DNA of 64,000 nt from Lepidodermella squamata (Eukaryota; Gastrotricha): assembly GCA_047495785.1 (NCBI GenBank), contig JBLDXI010000009.1, positions 2,232,001 through 2,296,000 on the forward strand, given 5' to 3'. The position numbers were made by a program, and so were the translations under genes. Below are positions 36,433 through 47,465 of the stretch, in pieces. The notes below the pieces were generated by a model. That model saw nothing but the letters and a program-made list of their open reading frames with translations, searched no databases and was not told the origin of the DNA. The number at the start of each line of letters is the position of its first letter. Positions within the stretch are counted from its first letter, which is position 1.

Positions 36433-37882
36433 ATGGACGATGATTCCGTGACTGGAAGCGTTATTCTACCAGAAGGTCTCATTGTTGGTCACGTCAACCC
36501 CGTAAAATCAAGACTTGGATACGTTGGTCAACTCTCATATTGTTACTACTGGGTGTTTTAGCTTCATGTTTTCAGAGAAAGCCGTTCAGCTCATTCACTT
36601 GGGGCGAAGTAGTGTTTTCTATTATATCTCTCCTCAGCCTCCTCCTATCGCTGGGCTTCGTCATCGAGAGAATAATTAACCACGCTCAAGAGGCTGATGG
36701 CAATGAGAATCTTGTCCTGGCTATTGTGCTCACCTTAAACATCAGTAATTTTTCACATTATTTCTCAGCCCTATAATCGTAGCAGTGAATAAGAGCATAC
36801 CTTTGATCAGTTTTCAGTTTCACTTACGTTATCAGTGGTGTGCTGTATGAGAACCCGTACGATTTGGTCATCTTTGTGATCGCAAATCTCATCGTTGCCA
36901 CCTACGTCGTTCTAAACTACATTGTCCGTTGTGCTTATGGTCGAGGAGAGGACGGCGACGACAGAGAACAGCATTCATTCTACGAGAGCCAGACGACAGA
37001 ATCGCAAATATCAACTACGCCCATTTCTGAAGATCCAACCAGCCCCGTGCCTGTTGAAAATCTATGCATAGATCCATACAAATTGGTATGAAAATTTTGT
37101 AAAATCGGCTTAAAATAACAGTCCTTGTCTCACACATGTAGACTCGCCTCATTTTGACATTATCACTAAGCTTTCCTGTCATTATGTTCGGCATGATTTA
37201 CGCCCGAAAGTACTACAAAAGCCGAGATTTCATCTTTCGAGTCGTTGGAGCTGATGCGATTCTCCAAAAGGCCTGCCGAACTCTTTTCGGAGCTTTAAGC
37301 TGCATTGGGCTAGACTTACAACTTCAGGTTTCGAACTCATTTTTCCTAGCAACATTTCTGCATTTATTTCTATCGCTAGCTCTCGATGATAATACTGATT
37401 GTGAATCAAAACATCATCGAGCCAGATTTCAGGGAAATTCTGATTTTATCAATTGGTTTTCCTATCAGCATTCTTTGGGCGTTTGGCTCTTACTTTTCAG
37501 TGAGTTGCTTTCCTAACGTAATCAGCTTATGCTAAAATTTGATGTAAATTTGCGCAGTTGATGATCGAAAGTAAGCTGCTTGTAATAGTAGTCACGGTCG
37601 CCTGCTTTTTCGAACCAGCGTACATTGTTTACCGAATGGTTTTGGCTGGACAAGATATCTACGTCAGCGGTTATCTGTTACTAAGCATTGTATCTTTATT
37701 GTTTGGCATCGGAGCTTTATTGGCAAGAATTATTCACATGGTTCTCTTGTATCGGTGTTGGAGAAATTTTGGCCATGGTTTGAAGACCCTAGGTTTCTTT
37801 CAAGATACAAAATCCTATAAAATCTTTTTAATTCGCGTTTTTTATAGTCTGGCCGATCGATCAGCCAAGTTCGACGTCGTAG
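36433..37882 (+). CDS. Family D multi-pass membrane protein D4, 369 aa
   Basis: Seven exons: 36433-36522, 36576-36744, 36811-37085, 37142-37327, 37380-37499, 37558-37792 and 37848-37882 (1110 nt, in frame). The third exon uses the AG at 36810, not the AG seven bases later, because only this keeps the frame. N-terminal 'SVILPEGL' matches 'DVVLPEGL' of D2, the signature is 'FRVVGADAILQKACR', and the C-terminal helices carry 'EPAYIVYRM' and 'GALLARIIHM'. The helix 3-4 loop has an acidic/Ser/Thr-rich insert as in D2. It sits between E2 and E3, transcribed with them, 297 bp before E3. AATAAA at 37958-37963. Function unknown. Confidence 0.83.
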
Positions 37883-37957
37883 ATGTCAACAGATGTAAAG
37901 ATTAGCAGGAAGACTTTTTGCTTTCCCAAGCTTTGAATAATTAAATTGGAGCGCCGC

Positions 37958-37963
37958 AATAAA
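37958..37963 (+). promoter_or_regulatory. Poly(A) signal of D4
   Basis: AATAAA, 76 nt after the D4 stop. Confidence 0.6.
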
Positions 37964-38179
37964 ATATAACCTAGCCTGATCTCACACTGGTTTGCGAACA
38001 TACCTTACGTAGCAATCTTAACGATTGGCAGGAAATGTCACGTTTTTTGCTGATTGCTAGCTTGCTGACACTTAGGAATTCGAAGTAAAGACTTATCACA
38101 CCCTAAATTATTTAGAATACCGCCCCAAATGGTTGCTGGCAGATGTTGGAAGGGCGTAATAACGTCATTTTCCAGCAAA

Positions 38180-41100
38180 ATGCCTTGGTCGTTTTGCCGA
38201 TTCATCTTTGCCTTTGGCCATCTGTTTCTATGCTTGTTCGCGGCGAATGATACCGAGTTTGCCAACGAAACATCTACAGTTCCGGATCTTAGCGGTTCGA
38301 CGTTCCAAACTGCCTCGGTGAATTGGTCTGATGGCACGGACGCAACAACGCAGAGTTACGAAAACGTCACCTTTGACACAAACTCAACTGATTTTGATGG
38401 AAATTTCACGGACTGGTTCAGCCAGAATGAAACTTGGTGGGGCAACACCACTGAAATAAACTGGAATCTTACTACATCAAATTTTTCCGATACGAATTAC
38501 ACAAATTATATTAATTCGACGTCAGCTACCGCATTGACGACTTCTTCGACGCTTTCCAGCATTTTGAACACGACTGTAATTATGACTACTACGACTAGTA
38601 CGACGTCAACATCAAAGGCTACACCTACCACTACGCCGACGACGCCTAATCAAACTTCAACTGCTACGAATTCGCCGAGCTATGACAGCTCAGTGAATTC
38701 TAGTAATACGACCACTTCAAGCAACCTGTTTAACTCATCAAGCTGGACTACAGCAAAATGGAATTCTAGTGATGTCTTGAACCTGACCAATCTAACATCT
38801 GAAGTTTGCAGTGGGCTTGATAAATGCAAATCAAAATTTTTTGACATGGAATTGAAAAATTCAACACTGGCAAAAGTATGTTTTGTGGCGACTGAACAGC
38901 TATTTTATTGTGACGCTAACAAAACCATGCAACCATTGGCGAATATCAGTAAAATCATTGACATTCCATGCTACGGCAATGTGAATTTCACTCTTCAGTC
39001 GACTCAGTATTGGTTTAATGAAAGCACATTGTACGTAATTACATCGGGGAATAATGTATCTGCAGTTTCCGATTCAAGTAAATTTCGATGGATGTCTCTT
39101 CGATTTAGGCCCAATGAAGGTATACATTTTCGATAACTTACGTTGAATTTCCTAACATTTTATTCCATTTTCTAGCGATGGGCTGGTTTTATTGCTCCGC
39201 TCCTCCTATTGTTGATAGAAATAACGAGTACTTGATGTTACCAACCTCGCCATTAGCAACCAACCTGACCTTAATCAAGCCATATTTCTACAACGGAACT
39301 TATTACGATTTGCTATCTATCGATTCTTTTGGAAACATCGTCAAAACAAAGAACACCGATCGCTACAAGCAGCCCATCTTCCTCGTCGACAGTCAAGAGT
39401 ACCAGTGTGATACATATACAGCGTGCTGTTGGTTCCAAGACTTAGTTAATATCACGTCTACAAATGGAACTAGATCGCAAGTTTTCACGGAAGTCGTTTA
39501 TAACGGTACATGGTATACCTGGTACAACAGTTCAAATGAGTACAAAATCTATGATGGCAATTTTTCGTACGGGTAGGTTCTATGAGGCGCTAATAATTAT
39601 TATTATTACCTGATTGTAATTATACCCTTGAAAGAATGATGCGCTGCGCTGGTTATCTATCAGATATGACGTTTGATGATGGCGATTCTGGGGACCAATA
39701 CGTCTTTTCCAACGGAAGCATTTGGTCACTTCCAAATGACGACAGTTTGCAAAGAATTATGTTTAAAGGCTTCGATTTCAACAGCTTGATTAACGATGAC
39801 CCATCGGCCAGTGGCGGGGTGTATTACGCTGACCTCAGTGAGCCTCCATTCGTCGCTTACTACCGTGCTTCGAACGGAACATGGAGAGTCAATATCAAAA
39901 ATGGGAAAATGAGTTTGCAGCTGAAGCCAGCAAATTGCAGCTCATTTGACTTTTCTGGCTCTTCTCAGTTAGCTTTATCACCATTTGGTAATGCTTCCAA
40001 TGCGAATAATGGAACAGACGAGCGTTATAACGCTCAGCCGTCCTGCAGCCAAACTGAGGACGTTTGGATAACTGGGGCTACAGTCTGTGAGTCGTTTCTC
40101 AAAGGAGCTTGATCATTATTTATATAAAAAATTCAAGTTTGCGACCCGGCGGTGTCAATGAACCCATGTGGGCCGGGATATCAATGCGCTAGTTTGTCGA
40201 GCATGGTGGAGATATCAGATTGCAAACTTGGAATATGCGTCCCAAGTAACGTGTATAAACTTAAAAATACCTGTTAAAATAAAGTCCAATTATTATCCAG
40301 ACGTCGTTGAAACTTGCCCCGCCTACTTTGTGAATCCCACATCGGGAAATGTAACCAACGGCTCAATCTCTACGAACAGCACAGCCTCCATGGGAAACAA
40401 ATCTTCCAATAATACCGGTCCGCTGATGAAGAAAAGTTGTCTGAGGCTTTTCTTGCGATTGTTGATGATGTCATTCTTCAATTTCAGGATTTGGTTCTTC
40501 CTGTCGATTCGCTTATGAATGCTTCACTGGCATCTGCCAGAAGAATATTTGCTCGTGCAACTCGTGCACGAAAGTCCTGCCCTACATTGCGTATGACCTT
40601 GTTCTAGGCAAAGAAACCTATGGAGAACGATGCATTCGTAAGATTCAATTTTCAAGGCCTATCGTGATATTTATCTATCGAATGCTAGCTTCGAATTCGA
40701 CGATCGGTGGCTTGAACGAGCCTTGTGACATGTGGGCTTCAGTAAAGACCAGAGATTGCGCTCTTGGACTGACATGGTGAGCGTTAAATAATGAAAGACT
40801 GTCGCAAATTTTCTTCTCAATTAGTGCAAAGTGCCCAGAACTGTGGAGTTCCAAGTTCGCGCAAGCAGTCTGCCTACGTCAGTGATTTTCTTGCATTTTT
40901 GCGGTGAAATAATACATTTCCTAATAGCATTAAAAATGTCTATGGATAATTCAACTTCAAATCAAGACGAGGCGTCGACTTCCGGGAATTCGGATCCTGG
41001 GATTATTTCTTGCAAAAACTTTCAGTGTGGCTACAAGTCCTCATGCGTTATGGTAGGACCGATGCCAACATGTAAATGCGACTCTGGCTACAACTTGGAA

Positions 41101-42475
41101 TCGAACATGGTAACGATTATTCTTAGTATTAAAAAGACTACATATTTGTATTTATACAGATGGATTGTTATGGCTGGAGGCTTGACGATGAGGGAACGTG
41201 TTCGGTCACTTGTGGAAATGGCTATAGGATGCGCCAACGAACTTGCGACAAAAGCAATGACTCCTCGGTTATCTGCGAGGGCAACTCAACCATACCCATA
41301 GCCTGCATCGCGCCAACCCAATGTCCCTGTATTAAGCTGAAATTTTTTTATTCTAAAATAACGTCTCTTTTTGCTTTGTAGTGCCTCCATCCGTCGCTTC
41401 TTCAGCCCTTTGCATCGCCATCGCTTCAAAAGTGTTGACTGTCGATCTATTCGAGAAATACGCTGAAAAAGACATGAAAGTTAAAGTCGCCAATTCCTTA
41501 AATAAGAAATGCTGGGTTGACTACAGCACCTTTGAAGCGGCTTGCTGTCCAGGCAAGGCATGGTCCTCTTCCCTCTATGGTATCAACGATTGCATCAGCA
41601 ATACAACGGGCGTTGTCTTCGTCGATAAATACTGGAACGGCACTCATTTCAGCTTTTGTTTAACTGCAACTGGCAATCCAAGTGGTTCATGCTGTCAGTC
41701 GGCAAAGGACGTCCCGAAAAGAAAACGTCGAGACGCTGATACCTTCACGTTCGATCAAAGCAGTCTGCAAAGCCTGATATCAAGTGATACGACATTACTA
41801 ACGCAAATGACGCAGACTTTCCAGAAAGTTGACCCTAATATCAAGCCTATTACGGCAGCGTTACTGACGACTACAACGACGACTACGACCACTACACCAG
41901 CGACAACTACGACATCAACTGTAGCTCAAGCTGCGACAGCTGCTCTGGTTCAAACTCAAGAAACCAAGAAGGAGCAGGCTGGTCTTGCTGGTTGGATCAT
42001 AGGTCTGATTGGCGGTATTCTGGGTGCGATCGCAATTGCTGTTGGTGTCGTTGTAATTTTGTATATCTTTGTTTTCAAGAAGTGAGCTGATTTTCTTTTC
42101 ATGGCGAGAATACCTTATGTTTTTTAACTCAGGAGGGCCACTCAGTCGAACAAAGTCAGTAGTGAAACAGCACAAGACATTGTCGTGCAAGTCGAGGAGC
42201 CCGATCAACCTGTTGAGGGGCAGGAAGCGTCCCCTCCATCCTCTCCAACGACTCCAAGAAAGAAACTTGATGACAGACTGGAAACTCTGCGCCGTAATTT
42301 TCCTAATTACGGCGAAGAGGCAGATGAAGAGGGCGATCATGGCGAAGAAAATAGCTTACAGCTGCCTCGACCCGACTCTTCGGCCAGAAGCGGTAGTAGC
42401 ACCAGCCATCATTACCCATTAGCTCATCATTCCAGCGCTGTGATGCCTAGATCAGCGGCTGAAGTCGATGAATGA
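38180..42475 (+). CDS. Family E mosaic type-I membrane protein E3, 1238 aa
   Basis: Twelve exons: 38180-39119, 39176-39572, 39635-40086, 40138-40245, 40301-40435, 40488-40637, 40689-40776, 40825-40877, 40928-41109, 41160-41328, 41382-42081 and 42133-42475 (3717 nt, in frame). Signal peptide starts at the Met at 38180. An Asn/Thr/Ser-rich region with dense N-glycosylation sequons and poly-Thr runs reaches about residue 205. Conserved blocks: 'IPCYGNVNFTL', 'RFRPNEG', 'CCWFQD', 'CAGYLSDM', EB-like 'YECFTGIC', 'GGLNEPCDMWA', EGF-like plus TSP1-like 'CSVTCGNG' (169-nt exon), then a large fused exon holding the CC domain, the furin-type site 'KRKRRDAD', a Thr run and the TM helix. The tail is acidic ('EEPDQPVEGQE'), without PPxY. 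E4 is its nearest relative. Poly(A) signal at 42581. Confidence 0.84.
38500..38790 (+). repeat. Thr/Ser/Asn low-complexity coding region of E3
   Basis: Poly-Thr/Ser runs (ACG, ACT, ACA codons) with many N-x-T/S sites; degenerate rather than perfect repeats. Confidence 0.8.
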
Positions 42476-42882
42476 CCACCTTTATGTCCTGTAAAGTATT
42501 GAGTTCACATCATTCTTTTAGTAAGCAAACTGACGATCAGAAATTTTCTGTACTCAACACTTGACTCTGTACCGATGTGAAATAAACACTTAGTGTTCGC
42601 AAAAGGGTTCTTTCTTCACACATCGATTTACTCTCGATGCCTCGTCACGTTAAACTCACGTTCGTTGCGCAGCTTGACCGATAATCCGTCACACCTATTT
42701 TTTCGTCCACCCGATACCATTTAGTGTGAAATTATGCTAGCCATCGACCAGAGTGACCGGTGCAGTCCTGTTGCTCCTGTTGAATTATTAATCAATCGTG
42801 GGGCCTGTGTCGCACCGAATTTATAGTACCTAAACTTTTCTCTTAACATGATGTAATAATATGTACTAAAGGGTAATTGAGA
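42476..42882. other. Spacer E3-E4
   Basis: About 0.4 kb. AATAAA at 42581-42586, 106 nt after the E3 stop, is its probable poly(A) signal. No other gene seen. Confidence 0.55.
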
Positions 42883-45800
42883 ATGCGCCTTGGGGTTTAT
42901 CTTGTGAGTCAAGTGATTTTCGTTACCGGATTCGACTATGTGATAGGTTAGTTGTAACAAACTTGAAAGCCTTCCTCAGACCTTTGAGCGACTTTAGGTG
43001 AAGACTATGTGGAGCTCCCACCCTGCGACTTTCCTGACGGCCGACCCATATATAGAAATAGCGTGAACCCGACCGCTACTACAACTTCGACTCCAACTCC
43101 AACTTCAACTCAAACAACTGCTTCAACAACTTCATCAACCTCAGCAACGTCAACAACAACTTCAAGAGCTTCACCAACTACTTCAGCAACTTCAACAACG
43201 TCACCAACCACAACCTCGATCGCTACCGCTCGAACAGGCTCTTCGACCAAGCGCTCCGAGGATACTACTACGACTACGAAGCAGCCAGTTACACCTACGA
43301 AACCTAGCATGCCAAGCGATGTAAACGCCGATGATGACGAGGATTTGATTGAAGCAAGCCTGACAAGTGGCTTGACGGATGCTGACGGCGAAGCTCTGGT
43401 TAAACTTAACCCGCCGGGTCTCAAAGTTTCCGAACATTCCAAAGACTTGGTTAATGAAACATCGGATTCGATGGCTGTTGTAGCTCAAGTCGAAATCAGC
43501 AGCAATAATACAACAAACTCAACAGTTTCCACGCTTTCCAATTTAGTCACTGTAGCTAAATCTGCTCTCCTTGAAGACACAGAAGATGACTATGTTGATT
43601 CCGCTGACGAGAAAGATGCATCTGCAGCTTCTTCTTCGACTACATCAACAGGTAAAACGGTTGCGCCTGTAACTAATAGCGTGCCTCGAGTGGAATCTAG
43701 CAGGCCTTTGAATAGCACAACTACGCTTGTTCCAATTACACCAGCAACAACATCGAAGCTAGAGGAACAAAAAACGACAACTAATTCTGAAAACACAGAT
43801 ATGGTAGATGCAAATACACCTGAGGGTTGTAATTCAAGCATACTGAGGATGAACTTAACACCGTGGGCTCAGATTGATGTTTGCTTTTCGAAATCTCACA
43901 AACTTCTTTATTGCGATGATGGTGACATTGTCCCACTTGCCGATGCACAGCTGATGGACATACCATGTTATGGCAATATAACATTCCGCCTACTTAATGT
44001 TGACTACTGGTTAAATGGATCCTTATTGTATAAGTCAATGCCTGGAGCGAACTTATCGGAAGTCGATGTCGATAATTATCGGTGGATGCTTGCACGATTG
44101 CGGCCAAATGAGGGTACATGGATTGACACCTTTCCAACTAAATAAGTGCATTTTGTTAATTTAGGGAAAGGCTGGCTTTATTGCCGTGGCCCAATGGAAC
44201 AAGACAATTCCGAAGAATATTTACAGCTCAGAACTCCGTCATCATCCTCGATTGAAAAGCCATATTTCTACAACGGCACGTATTGGGACATCAGAACGGA
44301 CTCATATGGCAACTTGGTGAAATCTGGGAATAAAGACCGATATCAAACACCTTATTTTCATGTTGATCAAATGGAGCCAACATGCCAGAAGAGCATCGCG
44401 TGCTGTTGGATGCAAGACTGCTACAACACAACACGAAATGGCTCGTACGTCATCGTTTTCACTGAGATCATTTACAATGGTTCTTGGTATGTGTGGAACA
44501 ATGTAACAAATGCATATGAGTTATATAACGGAGAGCTTTCTCAACGGTAAAACAGTGTCCGCCTGCTTATTGATGGTGTGTATCATATTTTCTATTTTTT
44601 TTAAGAATGTTGCGATGTGCCAGCTATCTTTCGGACATGGAATTTCATGACGATAATACAGATATGCGATTCCGATTCCAAAACGGAAGCATTTGGGGTA
44701 CTACAAGCGATTGGAAGTCGTCGATTATCATAAGCCCATCCTCTTTTGATTTCATGGCTGTGATAGACAGCGACCCCCTGGCTACCGGCGGCTTCTTCGT
44801 AGGGGAGTCTTCTCTCGGTTCGTGGGATCCAGGATCGCCTATAGCCAATTATCGGAATTCATCTGGAATTTGGTGGGCAAGAATAGTCACCGGAAATTTC
44901 ACGCTCCAGCAGCGTCCGAAAAACTGTTCAGCGATTAATTCTACATGGGAAGGCATGTTTGCCATGAAGAAAACTCCAGACAGAAACGACGTGCCATCTT
45001 GTGATCCTCAAACTGTGCCGCTGAATTGTAACAGCATGAAACAAACTCGTATGTCACATTTTCCTTTGATTGCAAGAAACTTCAGGTTAAAACTCATTAG
45101 TATGCGATCCTTTATCTTTGATCAACGAATGTGGAGCTGGATTCTACTGCAGGAGACTTTCAGAAGACCTAGAAATCGATGGCTGCGAATACGGCTTCTG
45201 CGTGCAAAGTTAGAAAATTCCTTTGAGTCTCTCATTTTTAAGAAATTTTTTCCCGTTAGATATTTCATCATGCGTGAGAAAGCCAGATAGCAGTCTCTCA
45301 GCAAAGAAAAGTTGAATGAAACTGATTTTTAGTTTTTATTTGTTTGCTTTACTTTTTAGAGTTTGGAGAGCAATGCAACTACGCCTATGAATGTTTCACT
45401 GGAATATGCGAATCTGGAAGTTGTTCATGCTCATTTTGCACGAAACCGCTCCCTCGAATCGAAATTGATGCAACCCTCAATTTTACCATATACAGCGAGA
45501 GATGTATACGTAAGTCATAAGATACACAGAACGATTATTTTATTTTTGCTACGTCCTAAAAAAGCTTTGGACACTATGATTGTGGGATTGAATGAAACTT
45601 GTGATATGTCGGGCACGCTAGGAGCTCAATGTGGGGTCGGTCTTCAGTGGTACGTTATATTCATTATTAATGCTGGGGAATCTTACTTTGAATTTTAGCT
45701 CAAAATGCCCGGAGCTCTGGAACGTGAAATTTGCCGAATCAAGATGCTTAGGTTAGTTGATGTTAAGACCGATTCCCGATTATTACAAAAATATTATTTC

Positions 45801-47256
45801 TACCTATACTTAGCGACAAAGGTGAATAGGGTTGCCAACAATTCCGCTTATGCCGTCAATTCAAGCTGCCCAGGCGATTTCAAATGCGGCTATAAAGCAA
45901 AGTGCTCAATGATCGGTCCTGTTCCAGTTTGCCGCTGTCCGAATGGATACAATCTTGAGGAAAATCATGTATGAAGATTGGTTCAATTACAACGCTATTT
46001 ATTTAAATACTTGCAACTAAGGTGGATTGTTATGGCTGGGAAGTGGAGAGCGAAGGGCCTTGCTCTGCAACATGCGGAAATGGTTATTTTACGCGCAAGC
46101 GAAAGTGTGATAATGCACCCGGGTCTTCGGCGCGTTGCGACGGTGATCCAACAATCAGCTTACCTTGTTATGCGAAGAATCAATGTCAACGTAAGTTGAA
46201 TGAAACTTTCAGTTAAAACCTTAGACCTTATGTTGTATTCAGTTCCTGCCGAAGTTGCATCTTCCGCTCTATGCTTCACCATCCCAACGAAAATATTAAC
46301 CCCTGGGCTATTCGATAAATACGTCGAAAATGCAGCTAAAGATAAAATCGGGTCATTCCTTAACAAAAAGTGCTGGACGGATTCGAAGACTTTTGAAGAG
46401 TCATGCTGCCCTGGGAAATCGTGGAGTGTTACTATCTACGGCTTGTTGGATTGTGTTACGGCGAAGTCTGGAGTTTCAATCATCAACAAGTACTTCAACG
46501 GCACTTCTTTCCAATTCTGTGTTACGGCCACTGGAGATCAGGCTAGTTCTTGCTGCAAAATCTCTCGAACTAACCAGAGCCGCAGGATTAGAAAATCTGT
46601 TCCCTCGTCTGACTTCACGTTCGGCGATGAATCCTTATCTGCCGCTCTTATTTCCGACCCTTCTCTTCTTATTAAGCTCACAGATTCGATCAGAAAGGTT
46701 GACCCTTTTGTAGATTACCTAACTGTCAAAGAGATGATGACGGCTTCTAAGCTGAACTCACTTCTAAAAGAACAAATGGATCACGAAAATGAAATGACCA
46801 CTCTGGCCCCATCTGTTAAGCCAAGTACCAGCAAGCAAGCTGGCAACCGAGATAACACAGTTCAAGAAACTTGGCAGATCGAAATTACGTTGGGCATTTG
46901 TTCCATCTTCCTTTTATCGCTGTCTGTCATAGCAGCGGTCGCCCTATGCTTAAGGTGACTTTCTTTCATTTATGTCTGTTACCTTGATAAGTTTTGTCCC
47001 TAGAAAACCTCATTCGCGCAAAGTGGGATCTTTTACCGAATCGAAGACTATCGAGCTACCTGAAACGCCCATTCCTCGAAGAAGATCGCTAGAAGAGATG
47101 GACCCATGCCGAATTGTGATTAATGACCACAAGGCGGGGCCATGTGATAATTTCGATCACCTGGACGAGATTCAACGAGTATCCTCTCCACGATCTTATC
47201 GCGATGCTGTTGTTTCGAGCATTGGCGGATTTACTGCAACCTCAGCTCCGAATTAA
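42883..47256 (+). CDS. Family E mosaic type-I membrane protein E4, 1246 aa
   Basis: Thirteen exons: 42883-42946, 42998-44113, 44165-44546, 44606-45048, 45101-45208, 45260-45310, 45360-45509, 45565-45649, 45699-45751, 45814-45968, 46022-46190, 46243-46954 and 47004-47256 (3741 nt, in frame). The short first exon encodes a signal-like peptide (MRLGVYLVSQVIFVTG) with a phase-1 junction, as in E5, E6 and E8; it is inferred from splice sites. Then a Thr/Ser-rich and acidic stretch to about residue 280, and the family blocks as in E3: 'IPCYGNITFRL', 'RLRPNEG', 'CCWMQD', 'CASYLSDM', EB-like 'YECFTGIC', EGF-like, TSP1-like 'CSATCGNG'. The CC domain, the site 'RRIRKS' and the TM helix share one fused exon, as in E3. 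The cytoplasmic tail is about 85 aa without PPxY. AATAAA at 47346. Confidence 0.83.
43070..43290 (+). repeat. Thr/Ser simple-codon repeat in E4
   Basis: Runs of ACT/ACA/TCA codons (about 60 residues, nearly all Thr, Ser, Ala, Pro). The minus-strand ORF over it (Val-rich, 110 aa) is a shadow of this composition. Confidence 0.82.
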
Positions 47257-47345
47257 AACAATAGGTTGTAAGATCTATATTGAAATAATATAAACTGCTG
47301 CTTATAGTGAACAATGCATAACCCCTATACTTCAACGATACTCAC

Positions 47346-47351
47346 AATAAA
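47346..47351 (+). promoter_or_regulatory. Poly(A) signal of E4
   Basis: AATAAA, 90 nt after the E4 stop and only 115 nt before the E5 start. Confidence 0.6.
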
Positions 47352-47465
47352 TCAATGCTGGATTCCTTATTGAGAAGTATGATGAATTATTAAACTTGAC
47401 CATTCTTTAAAGAAAGCTTGGGTAGAGCGAAAAAACGATGCCTAGCACTTGAAGCAAAAAGTAAA

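Noticed and set aside
43110-43442. Val-rich 110-aa minus ORF
   Set aside because: Produced by the Thr/Ser codon repeat of E4 read in reverse.
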